Positions 25,948-35,072 of a DNA stretch of 64,000 nucleotides are shown one piece after another. The position numbers were made by a program, and so were the translations under genes. Origin of the DNA: CAWUFC02 sp963921335. Lineage in GTDB: Bacteria; Pseudomonadota; Gammaproteobacteria; Pseudomonadales; Halieaceae. Location: assembly GCA_963921335.3 (NCBI GenBank), contig CAWUFC020000002.1, positions 1,550,001 through 1,614,000 of the forward strand. The letters are read 5' to 3'. Position 1 is the first letter of the stretch. Each line of letters begins with the position of its first letter. Under the pieces are notes generated by a model. The model was given only the letters and a program-made list of their open reading frames with translations. It had not been told where the DNA came from and did no database searches.

Positions 25948-26735
25948 CAGCAGTTCTTCCAAACCGGCTTACGTTTTTCCAGAAACGCGTTCACGCCCTC
26001 GCGCTGATCCTCAGTGGTAAACAGGTCAACAAACTTTTGGCGCTCGTATGGCAAGGCGTCACCCATGGCATTGTCACGCGCCTGGTGAATCAGCTCTTTG
26101 CAGTACGTCACTGAGATCGGGCTTTGATCACCCACCTGCTCAGCCAGGGCCATGGCCCGCTCCAGCGAAGCACCGCTGGGCACCACTTCTTCAACCAGGC
26201 CAATCTCGAGTGCCTTGTCGGCTTTAACCCGCTCACCACAGAGGATCATCTTCTTGGCCCAGCCTTCGCCCACCAGCCATGACAGGCGCTGGGTGCCACC
26301 GGCACAGGGCAACAGGCCCACTTTTGCTTCCGGCAATGCCATCTGGGCATGCTCCTCGGCGATACGAATATCACAGGCCAGGGCAGCCTCAAGGCCGCCG
26401 CCCATGGCAAAACCGTTGATCGCGCATATGGAGACACCGCGAAAGTCCGCCAGGCATTCAAAGCCCTTGCCAAAAAACTCCGACATATCGCGGGCGGTGT
26501 TCGGGTCGCCATCTGCAAACAGATTGAGATCGGCACCAGCAGAGAAGAACTTCTCGCCCTGCCCCGTAATCACCAGGGCAAAAATGGAGCGCTCTTCATT
26601 GAGCTTGCCAATCAGTGCCTGCAGAGCAGGCAGGCTTTCGGTGTCCCAGGTGTTCGCTGCGGGGTTATCAATGATTATCTTGGCCGTATGGCCCACAATT
26701 TCTACTTTGAGTTTGTCAGACGTACTCCAGCTCAC
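25947..26735 (-). CDS. enoyl-CoA hydratase (valine operon)
   Basis: A 262-aa crotonase-family hydratase. The oxyanion-hole and catalytic regions are conserved (GQGEKFFSAGADLN, GFAMGGGLEAALACDIRIA with a Glu, and LPEAKVGLLPCAGGTQRL with the second Glu), so true hydratase activity is expected. Its position between acyl-CoA dehydrogenase (ATGA overlap at 26732-26735) and 3-hydroxyisobutyryl-CoA hydrolase suggests methacrylyl-CoA hydration. Specificity is inferred from the operon, not from sequence. Confidence 0.9.
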   Translation of the reverse strand: MSWSTSDKLKVEIVGHTAKIIIDNPAANTWDTESLPALQALIGKLNEERSIFALVITGQGEKFFSAGADLNLFADGDPNTARDMSEFFGKGFECLADFRGVSICAINGFAMGGGLEAALACDIRIAEEHAQMALPEAKVGLLPCAGGTQRLSWLVGEGWAKKMILCGERVKADKALEIGLVEEVVPSGASLERAMALAEQVGDQSPISVTYCKELIHQARDNAMGDALPYERQKFVDLFTTEDQREGVNAFLEKRKPVWKNC

Positions 26736-27892
26736 TTGATCACCTCCAGCGCTCCTTCCATTAAAAGACGGCGGGACACAATCACCCGCATGATTTCGTT
26801 GGTACCTTCCAGAATCTGGTGCACCCGGGTATCGCGCACATGGCGCTCCATGGGGTACTCCTTGATGTAGCCATAACCCCCGAACAACTGCAGGGCATCG
26901 TTACAAACATTGAATCCCACGTCAGTGGCAAAACGCTTGGCCATGGCGCAGTAGGTGGTGGCCTGGGGATCTTTATTGTCGAGCTTACTGGCTGCCAGCC
27001 GAATCATCTGGCGAGCGGCGACCAGGTCGGTCAGCATATCCGCCAGTGAAAACTGGGTCGCCTGAAACTCACTGATGGCCTGGTTGAACTGACTGCGTTC
27101 CTGTACGTAGGCAGCCGCTTCTTCCAGTGCCTGCTGCGCAGTGCCCACCGAGCAGGTCGCAATATTGATACGCCCACCGTCCAGGCCTTCCATCGCAATG
27201 GCAAAGCCCTGTCCCTCTTTGCCCAAACGGTTGCTTGCCGGCACCCGTACGTTGTCAAAGTTAATCATGCGGGTGGGCTGGGCATTCCAACCCATCTTGT
27301 CTTCTTTCTTGCCGTAGGAGATGCCCTCGGCATCGGCGGGAATCAGCAGTGCACTGATGCCTTTGGGTCCGGCATCACCAGTACGCAGCATCACCACCAG
27401 CACATCGGTCTCACCCGCACCGGATATAAACACCTTACTGCCGTTGACCACATACTCATCGCCATCGAGCACTGCAGAGGTTTTCAGGGAAGCAGCGTCA
27501 GAGCCGGCACCGGGCTCGGTCAGGCAGTAGGAGGCCAGCTTGGCTCCCATGACCAGGTCCGGGCACCATTCATCGATGACGGATTGTTGGCAATAGCGAC
27601 CAATCATACTGGTCGCCATATTGTGAATCGTGAGAAATGCAGCAGTCGTGGTACAGCCCTTGGCCAGCTCTTCGACAATCAGGCTGGCGTCGAGGCGCGA
27701 CAGCGACAGGCCGCCCGCCTCCTCCGGGGTGTACATTCCCATAAAGCCGAGCTCACCCGCTTCGCGCAGGGTTTTCTTGGGGAAGATCGCCTCTTCATCC
27801 CAGCGTGCAGCATTGGGGGCCAGTGAGCCCAGGGAAAATGCCCGGGCGCTTTCAACAAAGGCCTGCTGCTCGTCCGTGAGTGAAAAATCCAT
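26732..27892 (-). CDS. acyl-CoA dehydrogenase, probably isobutyryl-CoA-type
   Basis: A 386-aa flavin acyl-CoA dehydrogenase. FAD/substrate motifs are YCLTEPGAGSD and a KVFISGAGETDVL region, and the catalytic base is E362 in ILEGTNEIMR, the usual position for short-chain types. The operon (hydratase, CoA hydrolase, hydroxyisobutyrate dehydrogenase) points to isobutyryl-CoA as substrate. The ATG is 10 bases after the stop of the aldehyde dehydrogenase gene (27902) on the same strand, so it is the second gene of the catabolic run. Confidence 0.91.
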   Translation of the reverse strand: MDFSLTDEQQAFVESARAFSLGSLAPNAARWDEEAIFPKKTLREAGELGFMGMYTPEEAGGLSLSRLDASLIVEELAKGCTTTAAFLTIHNMATSMIGRYCQQSVIDEWCPDLVMGAKLASYCLTEPGAGSDAASLKTSAVLDGDEYVVNGSKVFISGAGETDVLVVMLRTGDAGPKGISALLIPADAEGISYGKKEDKMGWNAQPTRMINFDNVRVPASNRLGKEGQGFAIAMEGLDGGRINIATCSVGTAQQALEEAAAYVQERSQFNQAISEFQATQFSLADMLTDLVAARQMIRLAASKLDNKDPQATTYCAMAKRFATDVGFNVCNDALQLFGGYGYIKEYPMERHVRDTRVHQILEGTNEIMRVIVSRRLLMEGALEVIK

Positions 27893-27901
27893 GGCAGCCC
27901 C

Positions 27902-29332
27902 CTATTGAAACTTGTCGATCACCGCTCCGAACAATTCTTCATCAGACGGAATTTCCTTGGTCTTGGCCAGAGGCTTGGAGACCCAGGTTTCGTTGATCAA
28001 GTCGCGCCAGGTGATGTTGTTATTGGTGGCGTTGCCTCCCCATGAGCCACAGCCCAGGGAGAATGTTTGACGCATGCCATTCCACAGATTGCCGCTGTTA
28101 GAGGCAGCCTGAGGCTGGTTCACCATGACTCGTGAAGTCTTGGTGGCATGGGCAAAATTAAGGATGTTGTCATCGCTGTAGGAATAGATACCACAGCTGT
28201 GGCCCTGACCCTGGTAGGCCTGGATCGCATTGGTGGTGGCGATGGCATCGTCCAGATCCTTGACCTTGTACAAGGCCATGGTGACCGAGAGCTTCTCGCC
28301 GGAGAAGGGATGATCGGGGCCCGCACCGGTTTCCGGAACAATCAAAAACTGAACGCCTTCCGGCAACTCAATACCAGCCATGCCAGCAATCTTGTGCGCC
28401 GGCTGAGCGACGATCGCAGTATTCAGATGACCATCGTGCCAGATCGTGTTCTTGAGCTTTTCCTTTTCTTCTTCGTTGAGGACGTAACCGCCCTCGTGCT
28501 TGAGCTTGTCCAGCATCTCGTCGTAGATGCTCTCAAACAGCAGAACCGAGTTATCAGAGGAGCAGGAGGCCGCCAGATCAAGCGTCTTGGAGATGCGAAT
28601 TTTCTCGGCCGCCTCTTCAAGATCGGCGGTATCGTCCACGGTGATACAGGCATTACCCACGCCGACACCCAGGGCCGGCGTACCACTGGAATAGGCTGCA
28701 TGCACCATGGGGCCACCGCCGGTTGCCAGTACCCGGTCGCACTGACGCATCAACTCATTGGTGCCCTCGAGTGAGGGGGTTTCGATAGCGATGACCAGAT
28801 CGGCAGGCGCGCCACACAGTTCCAGCGCTTCGCGCATGTAATCGCAAATCTTCTTGTTGGTGAGCTTGGCACGCGGGTGCGGCGCAACAATGATGGAGTT
28901 GCGACCCTTCACAGCAGAAATGGCCTTAATCACGGGCGTCGCCTCTGGATTGGTCGAGGGCGACAGGGCGCCGATGACACCGACAGGCTTGGCAATCTTG
29001 ACGATATTCCGCTCGGGCAGTTCTTCGATGACGCCCACCGATTTGTCATCGATGATATCCATCAGGGTGGCGCGGGTTTTACGGTGAATCTTGAGGTACT
29101 TGCCTTCGTAGTTGCCCAGCTGGGTTTCATCAACCGTGAACTGGGCAATTTCTTCAGCGCGATCCTCACGCGCCACCGCGTAAACCATGGCGGTGATCAG
29201 CTCGTCCACCTGCTTCTGGGTGTATTCGGCAATCTGGGCCTGGGCCTTGCGCGAACGCTCAACCAGGGCGGCGATCTCGGCCTGTGCCTGGCGCTCAGCT
29301 TCAGTCATTTCGATAGCTTGTGATGCAGTCAT
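27902..29332 (-). CDS. CoA-acylating aldehyde dehydrogenase (SauS/PduP/AdhE-N-like)
   Basis: Starting from ATG 29332 (ribosome site GGAG 8 bases upstream) this is a 476-aa aldehyde dehydrogenase of the CoA-acylating branch. The catalytic cysteine is in LAASCSSDNSVLLFE, with VLATGGGPMVHAAYSSGTPALGVG as the cofactor region. It resembles acylating acetaldehyde/sulfoacetaldehyde dehydrogenases (SauS, PduP, AdhE N-terminus) and not MmsA, whose active site has a GxRCMA-type pattern. It heads the valine catabolic operon where mmsA usually sits, with a divergent AraC regulator 134 bases away. An in-frame upstream start at 29428 is less likely because it adds an atypical leader. Its true substrate is open. 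Confidence 0.82.
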   Translation of the reverse strand: MTASQAIEMTEAERQAQAEIAALVERSRKAQAQIAEYTQKQVDELITAMVYAVAREDRAEEIAQFTVDETQLGNYEGKYLKIHRKTRATLMDIIDDKSVGVIEELPERNIVKIAKPVGVIGALSPSTNPEATPVIKAISAVKGRNSIIVAPHPRAKLTNKKICDYMREALELCGAPADLVIAIETPSLEGTNELMRQCDRVLATGGGPMVHAAYSSGTPALGVGVGNACITVDDTADLEEAAEKIRISKTLDLAASCSSDNSVLLFESIYDEMLDKLKHEGGYVLNEEEKEKLKNTIWHDGHLNTAIVAQPAHKIAGMAGIELPEGVQFLIVPETGAGPDHPFSGEKLSVTMALYKVKDLDDAIATTNAIQAYQGQGHSCGIYSYSDDNILNFAHATKTSRVMVNQPQAASNSGNLWNGMRQTFSLGCGSWGGNATNNNITWRDLINETWVSKPLAKTKEIPSDEELFGAVIDKFQ

Positions 29333-29466
29333 CTGCGGGCTCCTGCGTCTTCTAATAGTAAGAATGATCTTTGTTTTGAGGTGTATAAAATTTAGCCAAC
29401 CACGGTAACAGCTAACAGTATGGCTCACATTGACTAAATTGCTCTATTTATGGACTATATTGCGAT

Positions 29467-30348
29467 ATGAGTGCCCCATCAAAATGGCCCCTGCCAGACA
29501 CCGGTATCCGCTTCATCACACCTGCTTTCATGGTGGAAAAACTGGCGCGACACCCATTAACAAAGGACTGTTATCCCACGGCCATGGGCTACTATCCGGA
29601 AGCCCGCGGACACCGCATGCAGCGCGACCGGCATGACGATAACCTGCTGCTGTATTGCGTTTCTGGACGGGGTTATCTGTTCATCGAGGAAACCGTGTAC
29701 GCTGTCGGGCCCGGCCAGGTCATGCTGCTACCCCAGGGCCTGAGCCACGAATACTACGCCGACAACCGCGATCCATGGACGCTGTACTGGGTGCATTTCC
29801 AGGGTGCCAGTACCGGCATCTTCTGCCAGTACCTGGGCTATCGTGAGCAGCAATGCGTGGTGGAAGCTGGTGTTAGCCCAGGCCTCATCGGCGCCTTTAC
29901 CAGCCTGATGAATGTGCGTCGCACCGGCTATGATCTGCGAGCATTCATCAACGCTGCCAACCAGCTGCGGCACCTGTTCAGCCAGATGGCCCTGGAAGTC
30001 AGCGCCACCCAGGCCCGGGTCAATCACCAATTCAACCTGGACCAGGTACAGGCCTTCATGCTGGAGCAAATAGACGGCAGCATCAGCCTCGAACAGCTCT
30101 CAGCCATCGCCAATATGTCAAAGTATCATTTTGCCAGTAAGTACAAACGCTTAACGGGATATCCGCCGATTAAACACTTTCTCAATATGAAGATGGAACA
30201 CGCCTGTCACCTGCTGGACTCCTCGGAGCTCAGCGTCAAGGAGATAGCCGCCGAACTGGGTTACGACGATCAGCTCTATTTCTCGCGCCTGTTCAGCAAA
30301 ACCATCGGTAAGTCACCCCGCAGCTACCGGGCATCTATTCGTGGCTGA
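29467..30348 (+). CDS. AraC-family transcriptional regulator (MmsR-like)
   Basis: A 293-aa regulator with an N-terminal cupin-type ligand domain (YCVSGRGYLFIEETVYAVGPGQVMLLPQGLSHEYYA) and a C-terminal double helix-turn-helix (ISLEQLSAIANMSKYHFASKYKR and VKEIAAELGYDDQLYFSRLFSK, ending KSPRSYR). It is divergent from the valine-catabolic operon, the same arrangement as mmsR with mmsAB in Pseudomonas, where an AraC protein activates the operon. By analogy it probably senses a valine-pathway intermediate. Its last 8 bases overlap the next gene, an unrelated membrane protein. Confidence 0.85.
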   Translation: MSAPSKWPLPDTGIRFITPAFMVEKLARHPLTKDCYPTAMGYYPEARGHRMQRDRHDDNLLLYCVSGRGYLFIEETVYAVGPGQVMLLPQGLSHEYYADNRDPWTLYWVHFQGASTGIFCQYLGYREQQCVVEAGVSPGLIGAFTSLMNVRRTGYDLRAFINAANQLRHLFSQMALEVSATQARVNHQFNLDQVQAFMLEQIDGSISLEQLSAIANMSKYHFASKYKRLTGYPPIKHFLNMKMEHACHLLDSSELSVKEIAAELGYDDQLYFSRLFSKTIGKSPRSYRASIRG

Positions 30349-31960
30349 TCGGAGTCACTGGCTGTTCACAGCCGCCGCTGCGCTCTGTCTGCTGGCGTAT
30401 TGGCCTGGACTAGCCGGCGACTTCAAGTTCGATGATCACTGGAACTTACTGCAAAACCCGGCAATCGCTATAGACAAAATCACCCTGGAAACTCTAACGC
30501 GCGCAGCTGCATCCGGTGAAGCGGGCCCCTTAGGACGGCCTGTCGCGATGATCAGCTTTGCAATTAATCACGCACTGTTCGGCTTCGATGCTCGAGCTTT
30601 CAAAACAGTCAATCTACTGCTGCACCTGGTTAACGGTTTTTTGGTATACCTTCTCGGCAGGCGCTTACTCGCACAGCTAGAAACACCGGCATCTGGCTGG
30701 CTGGCCGCAGCTGCTGCAAGCCTTTGGCTGCTGCATCCTCTTCACCTGTCAAGTGTGCTCTACGTTGTACAGCGTATGAACCTGCTTGCGAGTCTGTTCT
30801 GCCTGACAGGTATGCTGACATACCTGGCGTTTCGTCAGCGCGGCGCGCGCCTGGCGCCGCTAGCAATAAGCCTGCTCATCTTCACTGCTCTGGCCGGCGC
30901 CAGCAAAGAAACCGGTCTGTTGTTACCAGTTTATGTATTGCTTATTGAGTACTTACTTTTATCTCGCAATCCGGAACAGCAACGACCACTATTCTTGTTT
31001 CATTGTACCTTTACCGGTTTGCCGGCACTGCTTGCGATAGGCAGCTTACTGCTACAACCTGAGTTCCTCTTAAGCAGCTATGCTAACCGCGACTTCACGA
31101 TGTGGGAGCGCTTGCTCACCGAGGCCAGAGCACTATGGTTTTACCTCGGATTGCTGGTTTTGCCATTGCCATCTCGCATGGGCTTGTTCCACGATGACTT
31201 CATACTCTCCACATCACTACTGACCCCCACGACAACGGCTTTCGCAGCCTTTGGGATCATGGGTTTAGCAAGCACTGCATTATACTTGCGCGAACGCGCC
31301 GCTATGATCAGTTTCGCCATCGCCCTGTTTTTGCTGGGTCATAGCCTGGAATCCAGCATCTTCCCACTGGAACTGGTGTTCGAACATCGCAACTATCTTC
31401 CGACTGTAGGTCTATGTATCGCTTTGCCTTTAATACTGAGCCGGTGGCAGGCCATACCGATTCGAACAACGGCATGCCTATTACTGGTGATGGGCCTTGT
31501 TCTGGCAGCAGCTACAGGACTGCGTTCCGCACAGTGGTCCTCTCTACAACAGTTCAGCCTCACAGAACTACAAAACCATCCAGAGTCTGCAAGGAGCCAA
31601 TACGCAGTCGGCAGGCTCTACGCTCGCAGTGTTTCTAATCTGGGAAGCGCTGTCGACCAAGCATCGTTTGGCACTGCCATACAGCATTTTGCCCGCGCCA
31701 CAGAGTTATCACCGCGGTACAAAGATGGCTTGTTTGCATTGGTGGTGCTCTATAGTAGCCAGCGGTTGAGCGTGCCTGAAGGAATCTGGTTAGAGCTGAT
31801 GCACAGGCTGGAGCGCGGCCCAATCAATAATAGCGACATCAATCAATGGCACAACCTCAAGCGCTGTGTCAGTGAGGGATTCTGCACCATTGATACCCTG
31901 CAGATGAACAAGCTCTCAAGCTACTTCGAGAAGCAAAATCAGATTATTCCTGACCAGTGA
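30341..31960 (+). CDS. TMTC-like / GT-C-type multipass membrane protein with TPR-like tail
   Basis: A 539-aa protein from GTG 30341, overlapping the AraC gene by 8 bases. About 11 hydrophobic segments are followed by a soluble C-terminal region with TPR-like helical features (SARSQYAVGRLYARSV, FARATELSPRYKDGLF). An acidic pair near the first membrane segment (GDFKFDDHWNLLQNPAI) and HPLHLSSVLYVVQRMNLLASLFCLTGM resemble bacterial TMTC/O-mannosyltransferase-like GT-C proteins. Function is likely lipid-linked sugar transfer, unproven. It is AT-richer in places than its neighbours, consistent with different ancestry, but I did not compute this. Confidence 0.62.
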   Translation: MADRSHWLFTAAAALCLLAYWPGLAGDFKFDDHWNLLQNPAIAIDKITLETLTRAAASGEAGPLGRPVAMISFAINHALFGFDARAFKTVNLLLHLVNGFLVYLLGRRLLAQLETPASGWLAAAAASLWLLHPLHLSSVLYVVQRMNLLASLFCLTGMLTYLAFRQRGARLAPLAISLLIFTALAGASKETGLLLPVYVLLIEYLLLSRNPEQQRPLFLFHCTFTGLPALLAIGSLLLQPEFLLSSYANRDFTMWERLLTEARALWFYLGLLVLPLPSRMGLFHDDFILSTSLLTPTTTAFAAFGIMGLASTALYLRERAAMISFAIALFLLGHSLESSIFPLELVFEHRNYLPTVGLCIALPLILSRWQAIPIRTTACLLLVMGLVLAAATGLRSAQWSSLQQFSLTELQNHPESARSQYAVGRLYARSVSNLGSAVDQASFGTAIQHFARATELSPRYKDGLFALVVLYSSQRLSVPEGIWLELMHRLERGPINNSDINQWHNLKRCVSEGFCTIDTLQMNKLSSYFEKQNQIIPDQ

Positions 31961-32794
31961 TTTCGAAATAATGCGTTAGTGGATCAATGTCAGAATCATA
32001 GGGCACCAGCGAGATCGCCTCCAGGAACAGAGAGAACAATTCCGCCTGGGAAGAGACGTCAAGCTTGCTGTGAAAACGCTTGTTGTAGACCTTCACTGTA
32101 TCCACACTGATATTGAGCAGCTGGGCAATGGACTTGTTAGAATGCCCCTTCAGAATCAGGTGTATCACCTCACATTCTCGTTTGCTGAGGTGGTCTTTAC
32201 CGAAGTTTCTGAACGCCCGATCGAGGGGCTCAGAGAAAGTCACCGAGCCGTCCCGCGCAGATTGGTGCTTCCGACAAAACGCACTCAACACTGGCACCAC
32301 GGTCTGCAAATTGCTCAGCTGGTTGGCACGCACTGGCGCATCACCCTCGCGGTTGCCAAGTGACACCATCAAAGCGTGCTGATCATCCAGATTGATCAGC
32401 ATCGCGATCTCGTCGGTCAGCTGGGTATCGGCGTAGTAGCTTCGGTAGTACTCAGTCTCAAAAAGTTGTCCGGTGCTATGTCCTTCAAACGATAAAGTCC
32501 ATCTGGCGACCGGTTTTCAAACAGGCCATGAAATGGGTCTACCAGGTAGGCACCGGCAAGATACTGATCAATGGTGGCCTGTGCCTGGTCTTCAGGCAGA
32601 TCATGGGCCATCAGGATGGGCCTGCTACTGCGATTCAGCCATACCACCATGGTGCTGTGATACCCGCTGACCAACTCACAGGCACTGGCAAAGCAGCTGT
32701 AAAAATCCTCTGTAGCCAGCTCATCAACCAGTTTGGCCAGGGCCTCGTGCCAGACGTCCTGCTGCAAAATCGACTTGGGCAAATTACTCTCCAT
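31944..32794 (-). pseudogene. LuxR-family transcriptional regulator, frameshifted
   Basis: Two frames join to one LuxR-type regulator of about 283 aa from ATG 32794 (GTG 32818 is an alternative). The N-terminal half (about 120 residues, QQDVWHEALAKLV, WLNRSSRPILMAHDLPEDQAQ) is a ligand- or signal-binding domain of unknown type. After the codons for APDNF the frame is lost, and the neighbouring frame resumes with ETEYYRSYYADTQL and a C-terminal LuxR helix-turn-helix (LSKRECEVIHLILKGHSNKSIAQLL). The break is at five A on the + strand (32460-32464); a sixth base would join the frames. It overlaps the end of the membrane-protein gene by 17 bases. Divergent from the aminotransferase at 32892, which it may regulate. 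Confidence 0.78.
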
Positions 32795-32891
32795 TGACGC
32801 GGTTTTGACTGTACCCACTGGGGGTAATATGCGTCAAACGCCGCCTCGGGTGTACTATTATGATTGCAAAGTTTCACCGTGGAGATAAGCA

Positions 32892-34295
32892 ATGACGGGG
32901 GAAGTCACCGATCAGTCTGTCTGGCAGATGGACAAGGATCACTTTATACATCCTTATACAGACTTTTCAGTCTTCAAGGACGAAGGCAGCCAGGTGATTA
33001 CTGGCGCCAAAGGTGTCACCGTGACTGATTCGGAGGGTCGCGACTACCTGGATGCCATTGCCGGCCTGTGGTGCGTCAATATCGGTCACGGACGTGAACG
33101 CATGGCCGATGCCATGCGTGACCAGGTTCTGCAAATGCAGTACTACAACCCGTTCGGCCACAGCACCAATGAACCGGCTGCACTGTTGTCCCAGAAGCTG
33201 ACGCAGCTCGCCCCGGCACACCTCAACCACGTGTTCTACAGCACCGGCGGCTCTACTGCTAACGACGTGGCGGTACGCCTGGCCCATTACTACTTTGCCC
33301 AGCGGGGCATGCCCGGCAAGAAGAAAATTCTCTCCCGCATCGATGCCTACCATGGCTCCACGTACTTTGCCGCCAACCTTACCGGCATCGAGGGCACCAA
33401 AATCGGCTTTAACACCATTGCCGACGACATCATTCACCACCTCAGCGCGGCAAATATGTATCGCCGCCCCGAAGGCATGGATGAGGCAGGCTTTCTCGAG
33501 TACCTGAGCGACGAAATGGAAGCCACAATCAAGCGTTTGGGCGCTGAGACAATCGCAGCATTTATTGCCGAACCGATTATGGGCGCTGGCGGCGTGCTGG
33601 TTGCGCCGCAGGGTTATCACGCCCGCATGCGCGACATCTGTAAGGCCAATGACATTCTCTACATTGCCGACGAAGTGGTCACAGCTTTTGGTCGGCTGGG
33701 TGAATGGTTTGTGTCAGAAACACTATACGACTGCCCGCCTGACATGATTGTCAGTGCCAAGGGCATTAGCTCCGGCTACGTCCCGCTGGGGGCCACACTG
33801 ATTTCTGACGAGATCTACAGCGAGATCAGCCGTCCCCAAACCGAGGGCGGCGCCCTCACCATGGGATTCACATACAGCGGCCATGCCGTGGCCTGCGCGG
33901 CAGCGCTCGAGAACATTGCCATCATGGAAGAGGAAAACATCTGCGGCCATGTTGGCGAGGTTGGCCCCGAACTTCTCAATGCATTGCAGGTGTTGCAGGA
34001 TCTGGACATTGTCGGCGATGTACGCGGCAGTCACTACATGGTCGGTATTGAAATGGTCAGCGAAAAGGCATCCAAAACCAGCTTCGAAGGCACGGTGGGC
34101 ATTGCCCATCGCATCTTCAAACACTGCCTGAATCGCGGACTGATTGTCCGCCCCGTGGGCAATGTGATCGTGCTGTCGCCACCATTGCTGTTCACCAAAG
34201 AGCACTGCCAATTTGTCGCCAGCACTCTCCACGACAGCATCAGTGAGACCATGGCTGAATTGCGCATTGCCGGCTTGCTGAAAAGCGCGGCGTAA
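32892..34295 (+). CDS. class III (omega) aminotransferase
   Basis: A 467-aa PLP-dependent aminotransferase. The PLP lysine is K290 (VSAKGISSGY), with IADEVVTAFGRLG supplying the PLP-binding Asp, STGGSTANDVAVRLA the phosphate region and a DAYHGSTYFAANL signature. The family includes taurine-pyruvate, beta-alanine-pyruvate and putrescine-type transaminases; the substrate cannot be told from the sequence. A good ribosome site (GGAG) lies before the ATG. The next SDR gene starts in its stop (TAATG). A LuxR gene lies divergently 97 bases away. Confidence 0.88.
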   Translation: MTGEVTDQSVWQMDKDHFIHPYTDFSVFKDEGSQVITGAKGVTVTDSEGRDYLDAIAGLWCVNIGHGRERMADAMRDQVLQMQYYNPFGHSTNEPAALLSQKLTQLAPAHLNHVFYSTGGSTANDVAVRLAHYYFAQRGMPGKKKILSRIDAYHGSTYFAANLTGIEGTKIGFNTIADDIIHHLSAANMYRRPEGMDEAGFLEYLSDEMEATIKRLGAETIAAFIAEPIMGAGGVLVAPQGYHARMRDICKANDILYIADEVVTAFGRLGEWFVSETLYDCPPDMIVSAKGISSGYVPLGATLISDEIYSEISRPQTEGGALTMGFTYSGHAVACAAALENIAIMEEENICGHVGEVGPELLNALQVLQDLDIVGDVRGSHYMVGIEMVSEKASKTSFEGTVGIAHRIFKHCLNRGLIVRPVGNVIVLSPPLLFTKEHCQFVASTLHDSISETMAELRIAGLLKSAA

Positions 34296-35065
34296 TGGGA
34301 ACAGGTTTGCTCGACAATCGTGTGGCGGTGATTACCGGTGCGGCACACCCCCAGGGTATTGGCCGCGCCATTGCCAACGCCTTCGAACAAGCTGGCGCCA
34401 CGGTAGTCGTGACTGACCTTGCCTCTGCGGAAGGTCTCAATGAAGCCAATGGTCTCGCCTGCGACGTGACCGACCGACAGCAGATCGACGACGTCGTCGA
34501 TACCATCATGGCCGAACATGGGCAGATCGATATCCTGGTCAACAATGCAGGCATTGGCGCCGGCTCAGGTGATTTTCTCGAATTGAGCCAGCGGGACTTC
34601 GACCTGAATGTAGATATCAACCTGGGCGGCGTTTTCCATATGTGTCAGGCCGTCGTGCCACATATGCTTGAGCGGCAGAACGGCAGCATCATCAACGTTG
34701 CGTCACTGGCCGGCCTTGGGGCACTGGACAGCATTCCCGCTCTGTACACCGCCAGCAAGTTTGCTGTCGTTGGCCTGACCAAGCAGATTGCCGCACAGTA
34801 TGCGAGCAATGGCATTCGCTGCAATGCACTGTGCCCGGGGTCCGTGGCCACACAAATGTATGAGCAGACGATGAACCTGATCTCAGAGCAGCACGGTATC
34901 AGCTATGAAGAGGCTGAGGCTCTCGAGCTGGCGAGCATCCCCATGGGGCGTCCAGCCCAGCCCTCAGATGTTGCCGAGGCCGCTTTATTTCTGGCCAGTG
35001 ACCTGTCCAGTTACCTGACCGGTGTGAGCTTGCCTGTTGCAGGGGGCATGGCACCCGGACTTTAG
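34295..35065 (+). CDS. short-chain dehydrogenase/reductase (SDR)
   Basis: A 256-aa classical SDR with the NAD(P) motif TGAAHPQGIGRAIA, the NNAGIG motif, a catalytic Ser in NVASLAG and the catalytic YTASK pair. It shares a base with the stop of the aminotransferase, so the aldehyde or ketone product of that enzyme may be its substrate. Convergent with another SDR, 7 bases away. Specific reaction not predictable. Confidence 0.86.
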   Translation: MGTGLLDNRVAVITGAAHPQGIGRAIANAFEQAGATVVVTDLASAEGLNEANGLACDVTDRQQIDDVVDTIMAEHGQIDILVNNAGIGAGSGDFLELSQRDFDLNVDINLGGVFHMCQAVVPHMLERQNGSIINVASLAGLGALDSIPALYTASKFAVVGLTKQIAAQYASNGIRCNALCPGSVATQMYEQTMNLISEQHGISYEEAEALELASIPMGRPAQPSDVAEAALFLASDLSSYLTGVSLPVAGGMAPGL

Positions 35066-35072
35066 CAGGCAG

